Origin: Prado023 sp963706885
Lineage (GTDB): Bacteria; Actinomycetota; Actinomycetes; S36-B12; CAIYMF01
Length of the DNA stretch: 64,000 nucleotides
NCBI GenBank assembly: GCA_963706885.1
Contig: CAVPNX010000018.1
Span: 35,839-99,838 of the forward strand
Direction of reading: 5' to 3'
A model generated the notes under the pieces. It saw only the letters and a program-made list of their open reading frames with translations, made no database searches and had not been told where the DNA came from. The first letter of the stretch is position 1. Each line of letters starts with the position of its first letter. This document shows positions 37,612 through 46,196 of this stretch, piece by piece. The translations under genes and the position numbers were made by a program.

Positions 37612-39006
37612 ATGACTGACGAACGCCCGGCCCGCCGCCACTCGTGGGCGGAGCCGTACAAGATCAAGATGGTCGAGCCGCTGCGGATGACCACCCGCGC
37701 CGAGCGGGAGGGTGCCCTGACCGAGGCCGGCTGGAACACGTTCCTGCTGCGCAGCCGGGATGTGTACATCGACCTGCTGACCGACAGCGGCACGAACGCA
37801 ATGTCGCAGGAGCAGTGGGCTGCGCTCATGCTCGGCGACGAGGCGTACGCCGGCAGCGAGAGCTTCTACCGCTTCGAGCGGGCCGTCCAGGACGTGTACG
37901 GCTACCCGTTCATGGTGCCCACCCACCAGGGCCGTGGGGCCGAGCACATCATCTCGCAAGTGCTCATCAGCGGCGGGGACGTCGTGCCCGGGAACATGTA
38001 CTTCACGACCACCCGGCTGCACCAGGAGCTGGCGGGCGGAACCTTCATCGACATCATCATCGACGAGGCCCACGACCCCGCCAGCGAGCACCCCTTCAAG
38101 GGTGACGTCGACCTGGCGAAGCTGCGGCGGGTCATCGCCGAGTACGGCCGGGAGCGCATCCCGTACGTCAGCATCGCCGTCACGGTGAACATGGCCGGCG
38201 GCCAGCCGATGAGCCTGGCCAACATCGCCGACGTCCACGACCTGTGCCGGGCCCACGGCATCCCGCTGTACTGCGACATCACCCGCATCGCCGAGAACGC
38301 GTGGTTCATCCGCCAGCGTGAGCCGGGGTTCGCCGACGTCCCGGTCGCCGAGATCGTGAGGCGGATCTGCGACCTCACCGACGGGGCGTGGATGAGCGCC
38401 AAGAAGGACGCGCTGGTCAACATCGGCGGGTTCCTGGCCCTGCGCGACCCCGACGTGTTCGAGGAGGCCCGCAACCTGTGCGTCGTCTACGAGGGGCTGC
38501 ACACCTACGGCGGCCTGGCCGGTCGCGACATGGAGGCGATCGCCCGCGGCCTGCACGAGTCGGTCGACCAGGCCCACCTGGACGCCCGCATCGGCCAGGT
38601 GCTCTACCTCGGCGAGCAGCTGCGCCGCGAGGGTGTGCCGATCGTGCTCCCGATCGGCGGGCACGCGGTGTTCCTCGACGCCGCCGGGTTCCTCCCGCAC
38701 CTCCCACAGGACCAGTTCCCCGGGCAACGGCTGGCCGGGGAGATCTACCTCGAGGCCGGCGTGCGCACGATGGAGCGTGGCATCGTCTCGGCCGGTCGCG
38801 ACCCGGAGACCGGCGACCACCGGCATCCGCGCCTCGAGCTGGTGCGGATCACCATCCCGCGTCGGGTCTACACCCAGGCGCACATGGACGTCACGGCCGA
38901 GGCGGTGCTGTCGGTGTGGGACCGCCGCGACTCGGTGCTGGGCCTGGAGATGACCTTCGAGCCGAAGTACCTGCGGTTCTTCCAGGCCCGCTTCCAGCCG
39001 TTGTGA
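37612..39006 (+). CDS. Tyrosine phenol-lyase / tryptophanase family beta-eliminating lyase
   Basis: This 464-residue PLP enzyme belongs to the tyrosine phenol-lyase/tryptophanase family. The PLP lysine is K265 (SAKKD), with D222-R225 in the CDITR block and R412 (VRITIP) as carboxylate ligand. It has the residue distinguishing tyrosine phenol-lyase: Arg in TMERG (R389, equal to R381 of the Citrobacter enzyme), where tryptophanases have Ile. The block GNMYFTTTRLHQE is also of the phenol-lyase kind. It should therefore cleave tyrosine to phenol, pyruvate and ammonia, though automatic labels may say tryptophanase. No regulator or permease adjoins. Confidence 0.88.
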   Translation: MTDERPARRHSWAEPYKIKMVEPLRMTTRAEREGALTEAGWNTFLLRSRDVYIDLLTDSGTNAMSQEQWAALMLGDEAYAGSESFYRFERAVQDVYGYPFMVPTHQGRGAEHIISQVLISGGDVVPGNMYFTTTRLHQELAGGTFIDIIIDEAHDPASEHPFKGDVDLAKLRRVIAEYGRERIPYVSIAVTVNMAGGQPMSLANIADVHDLCRAHGIPLYCDITRIAENAWFIRQREPGFADVPVAEIVRRICDLTDGAWMSAKKDALVNIGGFLALRDPDVFEEARNLCVVYEGLHTYGGLAGRDMEAIARGLHESVDQAHLDARIGQVLYLGEQLRREGVPIVLPIGGHAVFLDAAGFLPHLPQDQFPGQRLAGEIYLEAGVRTMERGIVSAGRDPETGDHRHPRLELVRITIPRRVYTQAHMDVTAEAVLSVWDRRDSVLGLEMTFEPKYLRFFQARFQPL

Positions 39007-39007
39007 T

Positions 39008-39030
39008 CCCCGGGGCCACCGTCGCCGGGG
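39008..39030. terminator. Possible hairpin after the lyase gene
   Basis: CCCCGG (39008-39013) can pair with CCGGGG (39025-39030) across an 11-nt loop, just after the stop codon. The stem is short, and the region is generally CG-rich. Confidence 0.3.
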
Positions 39031-39071
39031 CGGCACACGTACCTCCCCGGGGCGCCGCGCAATGATGGGCC

Positions 39072-40412
39072 ATGCCCACACCGAGCGTTGAGCCGGTGCG
39101 CGTCCTCGAGCAGCTGCCGGACGGCACCGTGCGCCAGCAGTCGCCGCTGACCGGCACCGTCGTGTGGACCGTGCCGGGGCGATCCAACCGCCCGCTCCCC
39201 TCAGCGCTGCCCGCACCGAGTCCCCTACCCGCCACCGGACGGGACTCCACCTGCGCGTTCTGCCCCGGCCGGTACCTGGACACACCTCCGGAGCGGTCCC
39301 GGCTGGTGCTCGATCCCGGCTCGGGTGATCCCGTGGCCCGGCGGATCCTTCGTGACCTGCCCGCCGAGCGCCTGCACGACACGATCGCGGACTTCCGGCG
39401 GTTCCCGAACCTCTTCGAGATCCTGGCCTTCGAGTACTGGCAGGCCAACCACGGGTACGAGGTCCCTGCCGAGGCCGCCGCGCGTGCCCGGGACTACGTC
39501 GCAACCCCGACCGGCCGGGAGCACGTCCTGGCCCTCATGCGCACCCGGATGCGTGCGGCTGGGGCTCCGGACGAGCAGGTCGCCGGCGCATCCGAGGAGC
39601 TCCTGCTCGCCGATGCCGGTCCCCTGTTCGCCAGCTCCCACGACGTCATCGCTGCACGTCGGCACTTCGTCGACGGAGCAGCGACCGACGACGAGCTCGC
39701 GTCCTCGGGGGACCTCACGGCCGCGGAGCACCATGCGTTCCTGGCGCTGACCGTGGATGCCCTGGCCGACCTCAACACCATCCCGCACGCCCGTTACGTC
39801 GTTGCGTTCCAGAACTGGCTCCGCCCAGCGGGGGCCTCCTTCGACCACCTGCACAAGCAGCTGGTCGCGATCGACGAGTACGGCCCGCTGATGACCCGCA
39901 TCCTGGGCATGCTCGCCCACGAGCCGGACCTGTTCAACACGTCGGTCGCCGACCCCGCCGCACACGACCGCCTGGTCATCGCGGAGAACGGGCACTGCAT
40001 CGCCGTGGCCGGCGTCGGGCACCGGTACCCGACGATCGAGATCTACGCCACGGGAGCCACCCAGCTCCCCTGGGAGCACTCCCCCGATGCCCTGCGCGCC
40101 GTGTCCGATGTGCTGCACGCCTGTCACGCGGCAACCGGTCGGCTGGTCCCCACCAACGAGGAGTGGCACTACCGTCCGGTGGGCGCGACCGCCGCGATGC
40201 CCTGGCGGATCAACCTCAAGTGGCGGGTCTCCACGTTGGCCGGGTTCGAGGGCGGCACGAAGATCAACGTGAACACGATCAGCCCGTTCACGCTGCGCCA
40301 GCGGATGGTCGACGCCCTGGTGGATCTGCGCGCCGCCGGACGCATCGAGCCGATGGCCCTCGGCGACGAGTGCACGCACCGGACCGGCGTGCTGCGCTAC
40401 GGGGCGGGGTGA
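39072..40412 (+). CDS. DUF4921 family protein, HIT/GalT-like
   Basis: This 446-residue protein belongs to the DUF4921 family, related to galactose-1-phosphate uridylyltransferase and HIT proteins. It has a zinc-type CAFCPG motif near residue 60, and the HIT-like SFDHLHKQL in the middle, where the second His would be the nucleotidyl acceptor. The conserved NEEWHYRPVG and GGTKINVNTISPF follow near the C-terminus. It probably transfers or hydrolyses a nucleotidyl group. ATG 39072 begins MPTPSVEPVRVLEQLPDG, which is usual. The lyase ends 66 bp upstream. Confidence 0.85.
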   Translation: MPTPSVEPVRVLEQLPDGTVRQQSPLTGTVVWTVPGRSNRPLPSALPAPSPLPATGRDSTCAFCPGRYLDTPPERSRLVLDPGSGDPVARRILRDLPAERLHDTIADFRRFPNLFEILAFEYWQANHGYEVPAEAAARARDYVATPTGREHVLALMRTRMRAAGAPDEQVAGASEELLLADAGPLFASSHDVIAARRHFVDGAATDDELASSGDLTAAEHHAFLALTVDALADLNTIPHARYVVAFQNWLRPAGASFDHLHKQLVAIDEYGPLMTRILGMLAHEPDLFNTSVADPAAHDRLVIAENGHCIAVAGVGHRYPTIEIYATGATQLPWEHSPDALRAVSDVLHACHAATGRLVPTNEEWHYRPVGATAAMPWRINLKWRVSTLAGFEGGTKINVNTISPFTLRQRMVDALVDLRAAGRIEPMALGDECTHRTGVLRYGAG

Positions 40413-40511
40413 CGGTCGCCGAGCGCGGCGGGATGGGCGGCGGGACACCCGAACCCGGCACCACCCGGCCGGGCAGTTGCCCCAAGGTCGCCGCTGTGGC
40501 TTGATGACGAC

Positions 40512-41465
40512 GTGGAACTGCGGGCGATGCGGGCTCAGGACGTCCCCGAGGTGGTTGCGCTGATCAACCGCAGCTACCGACACGAGGGTGTGCCGATGGC
40601 CAAGCACGAGGAGGAGTTCGTCGACGAGCTCGCCGCCGATGCGGTGTCCTACGAGGACGACGTGCGCGTGGCGGTTGTGGACGGCCGGATCGCGGGCTGG
40701 ACCCACACCCAACTGCTCCCCTCCGAGGTGCGCGAGGTCCGGTGCTATGTGTTCGGCGAGGTGGACCCCGCACAGCTCGGCCGAGGGATCGGGTCCACGC
40801 TCCTGGCGTGGTCCGCACGCCGCGGCCGGGAGCAGCTGCTCGCCCTCGACACCACCCTTCCGCGGTACCTGCGCGCAGATGCCTACGACTTCCAGCCCGC
40901 CCGCGACGCACTGATCCGCGACCATGGTTTCGTGCCGGTCCGGTGGTTCGAGGAGCTGCTGCGACCGCTGACGGACCTGCCACGGGTGGGACCAGTAACC
41001 GGCATCCGGCTGGACCCGTGGCCGGCACCCGACGGCGACGCCGAGGTGCTGGCCACGCGGACTGCCGCCTTCGCCGACCACTGGGGTTCGACCCCGCTCT
41101 CGGAGCAGGCCTGGCAGTTCCACGTGCGTGGCTTCGGCGCACGACCGGACCTGTCCCTGGTGGCACGCGACGAGGAGTCCGGTCGGCTCGCGGGGTTCTG
41201 CCTCAATCACCGCTACGAGGAGGACGACGAGGTTGTGGGCCGACGTGACGGCTGGATCGGGACCCTCGGCACGCGTCGGGAGTACCGGGGCCGAGGCATC
41301 GCGACCGCGCTGCTGACGCGATCCCTGGAGCTGTTCGCCGCGGCGGGCCTGAGCCACGCGATGATCTCGGTTGACGGCGACTCCCCCACTGGGGCGGGGC
41401 GCTTGTACCGCTCGGTGGGGTTCGAGCGAGAGCAGGGATCGGTGGTCTACCAGCAGGTGGTCTGA
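40512..41465 (+). CDS. Tandem-GNAT N-acetyltransferase (MshD-like layout)
   Basis: This 317-residue protein carries two GNAT domains. The N-terminal one has the degenerate CoA loop EVDPAQLGRGIGSTLLAW, and the C-terminal one has the full motif GTRREYRGRGIATALLTRSLEL with the typical SVDGDSPTGAGRLYRSVGF end. This two-domain layout is that of mycothiol synthase (MshD), which acetylates Cys-GlcN-inositol. However, many paralogues with other substrates exist, and I see no mycothiol gene nearby. GTG 40512 is used as start. Confidence 0.83.
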   Translation: MELRAMRAQDVPEVVALINRSYRHEGVPMAKHEEEFVDELAADAVSYEDDVRVAVVDGRIAGWTHTQLLPSEVREVRCYVFGEVDPAQLGRGIGSTLLAWSARRGREQLLALDTTLPRYLRADAYDFQPARDALIRDHGFVPVRWFEELLRPLTDLPRVGPVTGIRLDPWPAPDGDAEVLATRTAAFADHWGSTPLSEQAWQFHVRGFGARPDLSLVARDEESGRLAGFCLNHRYEEDDEVVGRRDGWIGTLGTRREYRGRGIATALLTRSLELFAAAGLSHAMISVDGDSPTGAGRLYRSVGFEREQGSVVYQQVV

Positions 41466-41541
41466 TCTGCCCGATCCCGCTGGCGGGCCCCACCCAGATC
41501 CACCGCGCGCACGGCTGGGTCGACCAGCCGGGGGTCGCGCG

Positions 41542-42741
41542 TCACCCCCTCCCCAGACGCCGGCCGAGGAGCAGCACGACCAGTGCCCCAACGATCGCCG
41601 AGACAGCCGCGAGCATCCAGGCGGCCTGCCAGCCGGCTGTGCCGATGACCAGGCCGAGGATCGGCGGGCCCACCAGCACACCGCCGGAGACACCGGTCTG
41701 GGTGACCCCACTGGCGGCTGCGGTGGCGGTCGGGAACTGCCGGGCCACGGCCAGGTGCAGGAGCCCGGGCCACCCCCAGCCGAAGGCATTGGCGACCAGG
41801 AGCCCGATCACGTAGGGCGCCGCCGCGTCGATCCCGAACGCCCCGGCCATCAGCGCCCAGCCCACCGCCCCGAGTGCGACGAGCATCGCCACCGCGCGCA
41901 GCGCATCGACGGCCACCCTGTCGGCCAGCAGCCCGGCGGAGAGCCGGATCGTCAGCCCGGCCAGCCCACCGGCGGCCACCACGAGCCCCGCAGCCGCCTC
42001 CGACAGGCCGATCGCCACCCCGCCCGACGCACCGAAGGCGCCGACGGAGGTCGCCGCGACGACGGCGAAGGCCAGCCCGCCGGCCAGACCCCACAGGGGC
42101 AGCCGCTGCGGGGTCGGAACCTGGCCCTCCTCCCGTCGCTCGGTGGCCGGGCGGTCGCGCGGCGGGAGGGCGGCGCCGCCCAGTGCCACCAGCGCGCCGA
42201 CAGCGAACGCCCAGCGCCATCCGATCGTGAGGGCGATCGCCGGGACAGCCAAGCCGGCCAGCAGGGTCGCGACCGGGATGGCCGACTGCTTCACGGCGAA
42301 CGCGATGCCGAACCGGTCCGGGGCCACGTGCTGGGCCAGGGTCGCGTTGCCGGCCGGCTGGCCGATCGCGTTGGCCAGCCCCCCGATCACCAATGCTCCG
42401 GCCAGCCATCCGGCGCTCGGGGCAACGGCCGCGCCGAGCAGGGCTCCGGCAGAGATCAGGCCGGCACGCCGCAGCGAGCGGCGCACACCGACCCCGCCGA
42501 CCCGACCACCCAGCGGTGCCGAGCCGAGCATGGTCGTCAGCGCGAACGAGGCACTGAGCAGCCCGACACCTGCTGGCCCGAAGCCGAGGTCCCGTCCGAT
42601 CTGCACGGCCATCCCGCCGGTCAGGAACAGCGGAAGGACCCCTGCCAGGTTGATGCAGAGCGCGGCGATGACCGCCCGGGCGGGCCGGGCATCACCGGTC
42701 GCGCGCGCGGCGTCCCGCGACGCACGCCGAACGGGGTCCAT
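41542..42741 (-). CDS. MFS transporter
   Basis: This is a 399-residue major facilitator with twelve membrane helices. It starts RAVIAALCINLAGVLPLFLTGG and has the cytoplasmic loop PLGGRVGGVGVRRSLRRAG after helix 2. The second half begins after a charged loop (RDRPATERREEGQVPTPQR). It resembles CynX/NimT-type and similar small transporters, but no substrate can be named. ATG 42741 is used as start; GTG 42747 is in frame just upstream. It converges with the tandem GNAT gene with a gap of 76 bp. Confidence 0.85.
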   Translation of the reverse strand: MDPVRRASRDAARATGDARPARAVIAALCINLAGVLPLFLTGGMAVQIGRDLGFGPAGVGLLSASFALTTMLGSAPLGGRVGGVGVRRSLRRAGLISAGALLGAAVAPSAGWLAGALVIGGLANAIGQPAGNATLAQHVAPDRFGIAFAVKQSAIPVATLLAGLAVPAIALTIGWRWAFAVGALVALGGAALPPRDRPATERREEGQVPTPQRLPLWGLAGGLAFAVVAATSVGAFGASGGVAIGLSEAAAGLVVAAGGLAGLTIRLSAGLLADRVAVDALRAVAMLVALGAVGWALMAGAFGIDAAAPYVIGLLVANAFGWGWPGLLHLAVARQFPTATAAASGVTQTGVSGGVLVGPPILGLVIGTAGWQAAWMLAAVSAIVGALVVLLLGRRLGRG

Positions 42742-42848
42742 GGGCACAGCCTGCCTGCCGCCGCAGGCACCGGACCGACCGCCCGGGGTGTCCGGGCCTC
42801 CGAGCCGCTCAGCCTCACCTGCGCGCTGAGACCGCCAGGTCCTGCCCG

Positions 42849-43499
42849 TCAGCGGGCAGCACGGGCCAGCGTGTCGAGATCCTCGATGGTGATGTGCCGG
42901 CGCCCCAGTCGCACGACCCCCTGGTCCTCGAGGTGGCGAAGCACGCGGTTGGCCGTGGGCCGCGACACCCCGGCCATCGCGGCGAGGTCCTCCTGGGTCA
43001 GGGGCAGAGGCTCGCTCCCCTCCACGCCGAACGAGCAGCGGCAGTCGAGCAGGCGTCGGGCCACCCGGTGCTCCGCGTCGACGAACAGTGCATCCGAGAG
43101 CAGCACCGACATCCGTTCCAGCCGCTGGGTGAGTGTCACCAGGAGCCAGTCGGTCAGGTCGGGATGGTCGATGCGCAGGTCATGGAAGCTGGAGGCCAGC
43201 ACCGAGAGGACGTGCACGTCATCGAGGGCCACGACAGTCGCCGTGTGGTGATGGTCGGGACGGATCAGCCCCACCTCCCCGAAGACGTCCGGGGCCGCGA
43301 TCAGGCCGACGGTGACGCAGTCGCCATCCGGGGTGCAGGCATTCACCGACACGCGGCCCCGTCGCAGGAGGAACAACGAGTCGCACGGATCGCCCTGGTG
43401 GAACACCACCTCACCTGCAGGGAACTCCCGCGGCCTGCCGACCCGGAGCAGGGCCTCCTGCGTCGGGGCCGACAGGCTATCGAACAACTCCCCGTTCAC
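42849..43499 (-). CDS. Crp/Fnr-family transcriptional regulator
   Basis: This 216-residue regulator has an N-terminal cyclic-nucleotide-binding-like beta barrel (FPAGEVVFHQGDPCDSLFLLRRGRVSV, DVFGEVGLIRPD) and a C-terminal winged helix with the HTH LTQEDLAAMAGVSRPTANRVLRHLE. It lacks the Cys cluster of FNR, so it probably senses a nucleotide or another ligand. The residues for cAMP binding are only partly kept. GTG 43499 is preferred as start; TTG 43511 is possible. Its targets are unknown; the neighbouring repeat-protein gene is upstream on the same strand. Confidence 0.88.
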   Translation of the reverse strand: MNGELFDSLSAPTQEALLRVGRPREFPAGEVVFHQGDPCDSLFLLRRGRVSVNACTPDGDCVTVGLIAAPDVFGEVGLIRPDHHHTATVVALDDVHVLSVLASSFHDLRIDHPDLTDWLLVTLTQRLERMSVLLSDALFVDAEHRVARRLLDCRCSFGVEGSEPLPLTQEDLAAMAGVSRPTANRVLRHLEDQGVVRLGRRHITIEDLDTLARAAR

Positions 43500-43545
43500 G
43501 GTTCCATGCAAGCACGTACGTGCCGCGTTGCACCAGAGCCAGTGG

Positions 43546-44251
43546 TCACATGTCCGGGAACGGCGGGATCGAGATCGCCGGGAACGCCGGGATCGACGGG
43601 ACCGAGATCTCAGCGATCGCCGGGAACGACGGGAACGAGATCGGCTGGATCGTCGGGACCGAGATCGCCGGGAACGAGATCGGACGTGATCGGCGTGGCC
43701 GGCGTGGCCGGCGTGGCCACCGGGTTCGCCGGGATCGAGATCTCCGGGATCCGCGGGATCGACATCGCCGGGATCGCCGCGACCGAGATCGGCTGGATCG
43801 ACGGGATCGACATGGCCGGCATCGGCGAGATCGCCGGCATCGTCGGGACCGAGATCTCAGCCATCGACGGGATCGTCGGGATCGACAGGGAGGCGATGTA
43901 CGGCAGCGCCGGACCCTCCAGTGGCCCGGAGTAGGCCGACTCGGACCCCGGCTCACCGACGTCGGACCCCACCGGGGGAACGACAGTCAGGTCCGCGTCC
44001 CCTGTCGACGAGTACCGGGTGAATGCGAAGACACCGGCAACCACCAGCAGCAACCCCATCACGCCCGCGAGGGCCCACGCCCACATCCTGCCCCGACGCT
44101 CCCGTGCGACCGGGGGCGCGGGCGGCGGGCTGGGTGGGAGCTCGAGGTGCTCCTGGTCGGGAATACCCGCCGTGACGACATCCAGCGGGGGCATGTCGGC
44201 CACGTGCGTCAACTGCGAAGCCTCAAGGGGCTTCTCCACCTTGGTAGCCAT
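43546..44251 (-). CDS. Single-pass membrane protein with Ile-Pro repeat ectodomain (one frame break)
   Basis: Residues 1-55 are cytoplasmic and Pro-rich (LELPPSPPPAPPVARERRGRM). A membrane helix follows (WAWALAGVMGLLLVVAGVFAF, about 57-77), then an acidic stretch. The rest is a long extracytoplasmic repeat of 4-7 residues of the kind S-I-P-x-I-P, e.g. ISVPTMPAISPMPAMSIPSI. One extra base near 43675-43690 breaks the frame; joining gives about 234 residues ending AISIPPFPDM. GGGGAGG precedes ATG 44251. I know no family with this repeat. The hydrophobic-Pro pattern suggests an extended polyproline-like rod or wall-associated segment. Confidence 0.65.
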
Positions 44252-44399
44252 CTCGGCCTCCCCTCAACCGATCCCCCATCCCTTGGGGGCACTTCCATCG
44301 TCCGGCGGGTCCCCCGGGCCCGCCATGCCCGCGATGACACGCCGAGTGTGCCCCGGGCGACACTGGTGGTGTCGGGAGCGAAGGCCCTGCCGGCCGGGT

Positions 44400-45674
44400 T
44401 CAGTCGCCCACGGTGACCGGATCGGGAACCCCCGGTCGGGACGCGACGACCGCGACCAGCCCGACCACGACCACCACGGGGACCAGGAGCAGGGCCACGC
44501 GGATCGACACCACGGAGGCAAGGGCGCCGAGTGCGAAGGGTGAGACACCGACCGCCAGGCCGAGGATCAACGAGGAGCGCGCCATCGCCAGGTCGGGGCG
44601 GCCCGCGGACAGCACGATGCCGCGGTCGAGGAGCAGGGGGAAGAGGGTTGCGATCCCCAGACCCGCGACGAACAGCCCGGCGATCGACTGGGGAAGTGTC
44701 GCGGCCATCCACAGCACGCCGAACCCGAGGAGTGCCAGTGCGAACCCCCCGAGGAGCATCCGATGGGGACCCCACCGAAGCGTCAGCCCGGAGCCGACGG
44801 TCCGGCCGATCGCCACCCCCACGATGATCGCCGACATCGCGGCCGTCGCCGACGATGCCGAGGACCCCGTCTGCTCCTGGATCAGGGTCGATCCCCAGTA
44901 GTTGATGGCGAACTCCGTGGCCACCGCCGCGGCGAGCCCCAGCATCGCCAACCAGAACACCCGGGGCAGCGGTTCGCCGGCACGACCGCCTGAGGTCGGC
45001 GGCAGGGGCACGGCCTCCAGCGCGGGCTCCACCTCCAACTCGTGGGAGTCCCCCGGGGACCGCGCTGGGACGCCATCCTCCTCCCGCGGGGAGCGCTGGG
45101 TCATCCGATCGGCCACGACCAGCCCGACCAGGGCGATCAGGACCGCGCCCAAGCAGGCCAGGATCCCCACCTCCCAGCCGAGGCCGGCACCCAGGGCAAC
45201 TCCCAGGACGAGCGGGGAGAAGAGCCCCACCCAGGCCGCCGCCGCGTTGGCCTCCGTGATGACCCGCGCGCTGTGCTCAGGATGAGCCTCGGACAGCCGA
45301 GCGGTCGACGCGTTGAGCACGCTGCCCCCACCCGTCGCGCAGACCCACACCAGCCCCAGGATGATCCCGAAGGCCACCGATCCGGAGGCGACCAACGGCA
45401 CCAGGACCATGCCCACCAGGCCAGCGGCGGCCACAACCAGCCCGACCTTCATGACCCGGTCGCGCCCGAGGGCGCGAACAGCCCTGGGAGCAGCCACCGA
45501 GGCGGTCACCATCCCCAGCGCCAGCGCCGTCCCGACCAGACCGGCCGCGGCCAGTGACATGCCGAGGTCCTCGACCAGGATCGGGCTGACCGGCCCCGTG
45601 AGGTAGATGAATGCGGCCCATGCCCCATTGACCCCGTAGATCGCCCAGGTGATGGGGGTCCGGCGAAGGCGCAT
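44400..45674 (-). CDS. MFS transporter
   Basis: This 424-residue major facilitator has twelve helices in two halves joined by a 40-residue acidic loop (RSPREEDGVPARSPGDSHELEVE). It begins MRLRRTPITWAIYGVNGAWAAF. GGGAGGATCA precedes ATG 45674. It diverges from the persulfide-detoxification operon, with 200 bp between the start codons. The CsoR/CstR-type operator in that region may also influence it. The substrate is unknown. Confidence 0.83.
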   Translation of the reverse strand: MRLRRTPITWAIYGVNGAWAAFIYLTGPVSPILVEDLGMSLAAAGLVGTALALGMVTASVAAPRAVRALGRDRVMKVGLVVAAAGLVGMVLVPLVASGSVAFGIILGLVWVCATGGGSVLNASTARLSEAHPEHSARVITEANAAAAWVGLFSPLVLGVALGAGLGWEVGILACLGAVLIALVGLVVADRMTQRSPREEDGVPARSPGDSHELEVEPALEAVPLPPTSGGRAGEPLPRVFWLAMLGLAAAVATEFAINYWGSTLIQEQTGSSASSATAAMSAIIVGVAIGRTVGSGLTLRWGPHRMLLGGFALALLGFGVLWMAATLPQSIAGLFVAGLGIATLFPLLLDRGIVLSAGRPDLAMARSSLILGLAVGVSPFALGALASVVSIRVALLLVPVVVVVGLVAVVASRPGVPDPVTVGD

Positions 45675-45808
45675 GGGGTGATCCTCCCCCACCCACGTGC
45701 AGGCCGGAGCATCGGAGGTCGTCACGGGGGAACCCGGCAGTCCCGCGCGGCCCGGCATCGCCACGGGACGGAGGCGTACCGTGCAGGTGGATGCGCGGCG
45801 CGGGCCCT

Positions 45809-45838
45809 TTGACATATACCCCCGGGGGTATGCACAAT
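45809..45838 (+). promoter_or_regulatory. Promoter of the persulfide operon: TTGACA - 18 bp - CACAAT
   Basis: TTGACA at 45809-45814 is a consensus -35. CACAAT at 45833-45838 is the best -10, with an 18-bp spacer. The spacer contains the palindromic operator. The leader to ATG 45876 is about 30 nt and has AAGGAG. Confidence 0.65.
45816..45831. promoter_or_regulatory. CsoR/CstR-type operator palindrome
   Basis: ATACCCCCGGGGGTAT is a perfect 16-bp inverted repeat between the -35 and -10 of the sulfur operon. CsoR-family repressors (copper CsoR, persulfide CstR) bind such AT-flanked C-run/G-run palindromes. With rhodanese and persulfide dioxygenase downstream, the persulfide sensor CstR is the likely ligand. 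No csoR/cstR gene is in the window. Confidence 0.75.
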
Positions 45839-45875
45839 GGGACCCGAAGCGACCACCGATCCGCAAGGAGAACCC

Positions 45876-46196
45876 ATGATCGAGCAGATCACCCCCGAAC
45901 AGCTCCAGCAGCGCATGGCCACCGGGGACGTCACCCTCGTGGACTGCCGTGAGGTGCACGAGTTCCGCGCCGGCCACGTGCCCGGCGCCATCAACATCCC
46001 GCTGGCGCTGATCCCGGTCCGGCTCAACGAGCTGCCCCCCAGCGCCGAGCTGACCGTCATCTGCCAGTCGGGGAACCGCTCGATGCAGGCCTGCATGTGG
46101 CTGGCAAACCAGGGCCGGGCCAGCGTCAACGTCCTCGGCGGAACGGGCACCTGGATCCGCGCCGGCCTGCCGGTCGAGGCAGGGCTGCCCGCATGA
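45876..46196 (+). CDS. Rhodanese-like sulfurtransferase
   Basis: This is a 106-residue single rhodanese domain. The active-site Cys is in VICQSGNRSMQA (C-Q-S-G-N-R loop), and the N-terminal VDCREVHEFRAGHVPGAINIP is the usual CH2A motif. It should bind persulfide sulfur on its Cys and pass it on, in the cytoplasm. ATG 45876 follows AAGGAG. Its stop overlaps the next gene by 4 bp (ATGA). It is the first gene of an operon with a persulfide dioxygenase and a TauE exporter. Confidence 0.93.
   Translation: MIEQITPEQLQQRMATGDVTLVDCREVHEFRAGHVPGAINIPLALIPVRLNELPPSAELTVICQSGNRSMQACMWLANQGRASVNVLGGTGTWIRAGLPVEAGLPA

Noticed and set aside
40512..41465. Firm call as mycothiol synthase mshD
   Set aside because: The double GNAT layout fits, but the first domain's CoA loop is partly degenerate and paralogues with the same layout are common, so no gene symbol is given.
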